In this document: piece after piece, positions 63,020 through 64,000 of the stretch
Layout of the letters: every line of letters starts with the position of its first letter
How positions within the stretch are numbered: position 1 is the first letter of the stretch
Source of the DNA: Spirilliplanes yamanashiensis
Lineage (GTDB): Bacteria; Actinomycetota; Actinomycetes; Mycobacteriales; Micromonosporaceae
Direction: 5' to 3'
Length of the DNA stretch: 64,000 nt
Assembly (NCBI RefSeq): GCF_016863475.1
Contig: NZ_BOOY01000008.1
Span: 285,925 to 349,924 of the forward strand
Program-made: the position numbers and the translations under genes
Notes under the pieces: generated by a model
Seen by the model: the letters and a program-made list of their open reading frames with translations, nothing else
Told to the model about the DNA's origin: nothing
Databases searched by the model: none

Positions 63020-64000
63020 GTGCGTGGTGGACTGGACGACGCGCTCGAGCGGTTGGCGCGCCGCGACGAGCTGCGCCGGCGCACCTCCCCCGACAGCAGC
63101 ACCCCGCCGGCGGTAACGGAACTGGCCGAGGCCGTCGCCGCCGTCGTCGCCCGCCACCCCGAGCTGGCCATCACGATGGGCGTGGAGGGCGCGGGCCCGC
63201 CCACCCTGCTGCGGGTGGCGTTCGAGGACGGCACCGTGCACGTCAGCGCCGAGAACCCGGCGGTCACCGCGGGCCCCGGCTACGACGCCCCGGACGAGGC
63301 CGACGCGGAGATCCTGGACGACGACGTGGTCGAGGTGGACGAGGCCATTCTCGTCGACGACGACCCGTTCCTGGCGCCGCCGACCCGGTCGCACACCTCG
63401 CCGTTCGTGGCGCCGCGGCAGGACGCGGCCTCCACCGCACCGTCGGCGCACGGCGGGCAGTCGGCCGAGGCCGGGAGCCCGACGCACGGCCGGCCGTCGA
63501 CCCACGCCGGGACCTCGGCCTACGCCGGATCCTCGCCCCACACCACGTTCCCGGACTACGCCGCCGCGTCGGCCTCAGGCCCGGCGTCGGACTACCCCGC
63601 ACCCCCGGACTACGCCGCGCCCACGCCCTCGGCCCACGCCGGGCCGTCCCCCTACACCGTGCCGCCGGCCCACGACGCCTCCCCCAGCCAGCCGCACGTC
63701 GCGCCCGCGCAGCGGTCGGCGGCGTCGTGGGAGGAGACCACCGCGTTCGCGCCGACGGGTGGGGCGTCGCGGTTCGACGAGCAGCAGGCGCCGTTCAAGG
63801 CGGACTTCGAGAAGACGCGCGTGTTCTTCCCGGGCGACGCCGGCGGCGCGCACCGCAGCACGATGGCCGACGACCCGGTCGCGTTCGGCCGCCCGGCCCC
63901 GACCCAGCCGCCGACCCCGACCCAGGCCCCGACCCAGGCCCCGACCCAGGCCCCGACCCAGGCCCCGACCCAGGCACCGACCCAGGCCCCGACCCAGGCA
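63020..64000 (+). CDS. Repeat-rich protein downstream of the conservon, 3' end outside window
   Basis: GTG 63020, with GGGAGG 8 bases upstream, gives 327 residues to the window edge, still open. Residues 1-80 form a small domain (LDDALERLARRDELRRRTS, VTELAEAVAAVVARHPELAITMGVEGAGPPTLLRVAFEDGTVHVS) with a helix-strand pattern; the rest is acidic then Ser/Ala/Pro/Tyr-rich and disordered (SAHAGPSPYTVPPAHDA), ending in repeats of PTQA. It lies 84 bases after the GTPase, on the same strand. Family not recognised. It may be an effector of the conservon, by position only. Confidence 0.75.
   Translation, partial: MRGGLDDALERLARRDELRRRTSPDSSTPPAVTELAEAVAAVVARHPELAITMGVEGAGPPTLLRVAFEDGTVHVSAENPAVTAGPGYDAPDEADAEILDDDVVEVDEAILVDDDPFLAPPTRSHTSPFVAPRQDAASTAPSAHGGQSAEAGSPTHGRPSTHAGTSAYAGSSPHTTFPDYAAASASGPASDYPAPPDYAAPTPSAHAGPSPYTVPPAHDASPSQPHVAPAQRSAASWEETTAFAPTGGASRFDEQQAPFKADFEKTRVFFPGDAGGAHRSTMADDPVAFGRPAPTQPPTPTQAPTQAPTQAPTQAPTQAPTQAPTQA
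63917..64000 (+). repeat. Seven tandem 12-bp repeats encoding PTQA at the window edge
   Basis: Seven in-frame copies of CCGACCCAGGCC (two end in A) encode PTQA, and the array continues past the right edge. A Pro/Thr-rich stalk of this kind is typical of surface or disordered linkers. Copy number probably varies. Confidence 0.9.

Overview
The window is 64 kb of very GC-rich chromosome from a mycelial actinobacterium. Micromonosporaceae (Actinoplanes or Micromonospora relatives) is the best guess. Evidence: frequent GTG starts, ATGA/GTGA stop-start overlaps, the ask-asd-leuA neighbourhood, an ffs (SRP RNA) gene beside dnaX-ybaB-recR, a DinB/mycothiol-type protein, a conservon (roadblock/DUF742/GTPase) cluster and many secreted proteins. 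No prophage, integrase, transposase or CRISPR array was seen; most of the window looks like stable core chromosome with small secreted or accessory genes between housekeeping genes. Assignments rest on reading motifs by eye, not on database searches.

Layout. 1-2750: a secreted-protein fragment at the edge, a decayed stretch (apparent symporter scar, broken nucleotidyltransferase), then a nitronate monooxygenase-like enzyme. 2911-8427 (minus): an orphan adenine-type DNA methyltransferase, a membrane protein, a lamin-tail secreted protein, a GH19 chitinase with two carbohydrate-binding modules, and a PH/SHOCT protein. 8483-15368: aspartate kinase and aspartate-semialdehyde dehydrogenase, a lipoprotein, a nitroreductase, leuA preceded by a probable leucine leader peptide, and an exported HNH nuclease-like lipoprotein with a coupled gene. 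15380-22336 (minus): DUF4279 and small secreted genes, then a complete peptide ABC importer (dppABCDF order). 22510-27480: recR, ybaB, an SRPBCC protein, dnaX, SRP RNA and tRNA-Ser(GGA).

27556-36579: an exported serine hydrolase, a DJ-1 protein divergent from a GlxA-type regulator, a fasciclin protein, and a 1150-residue exported ALF-repeat protein with a C-terminal HExxH domain followed closely by a lipoprotein gene; this pair is the best candidate for an undescribed effector/partner system. 36683-46998: membrane and secreted proteins, tRNA-Ser(CGA), purine nucleoside phosphorylase, tadA with its associated protein, an M23 peptidase, a beta-propeller protein, prephenate dehydrogenase, a DinB protein and mtnA. 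47008-56751: a degenerate-looking M48-type protein, a PHP-domain protein, asparagine synthetase, a two-component system, an EamA transporter and a DUF885 hydrolase.

57194-64000 is a five-gene conservon-type signalling operon (extra membrane protein, NIT-domain kinase, roadblock, DUF742, GTPase) followed by a sixth, truncated repeat-rich gene. Its GTPase carries an unusual Tyr/Ser/Ala repeat extension and the last gene runs off the window inside a 12-bp repeat encoding PTQA. Most convergent or co-directional genes are tightly packed; perfect GC hairpins fill most of the gaps and are listed as probable terminators.
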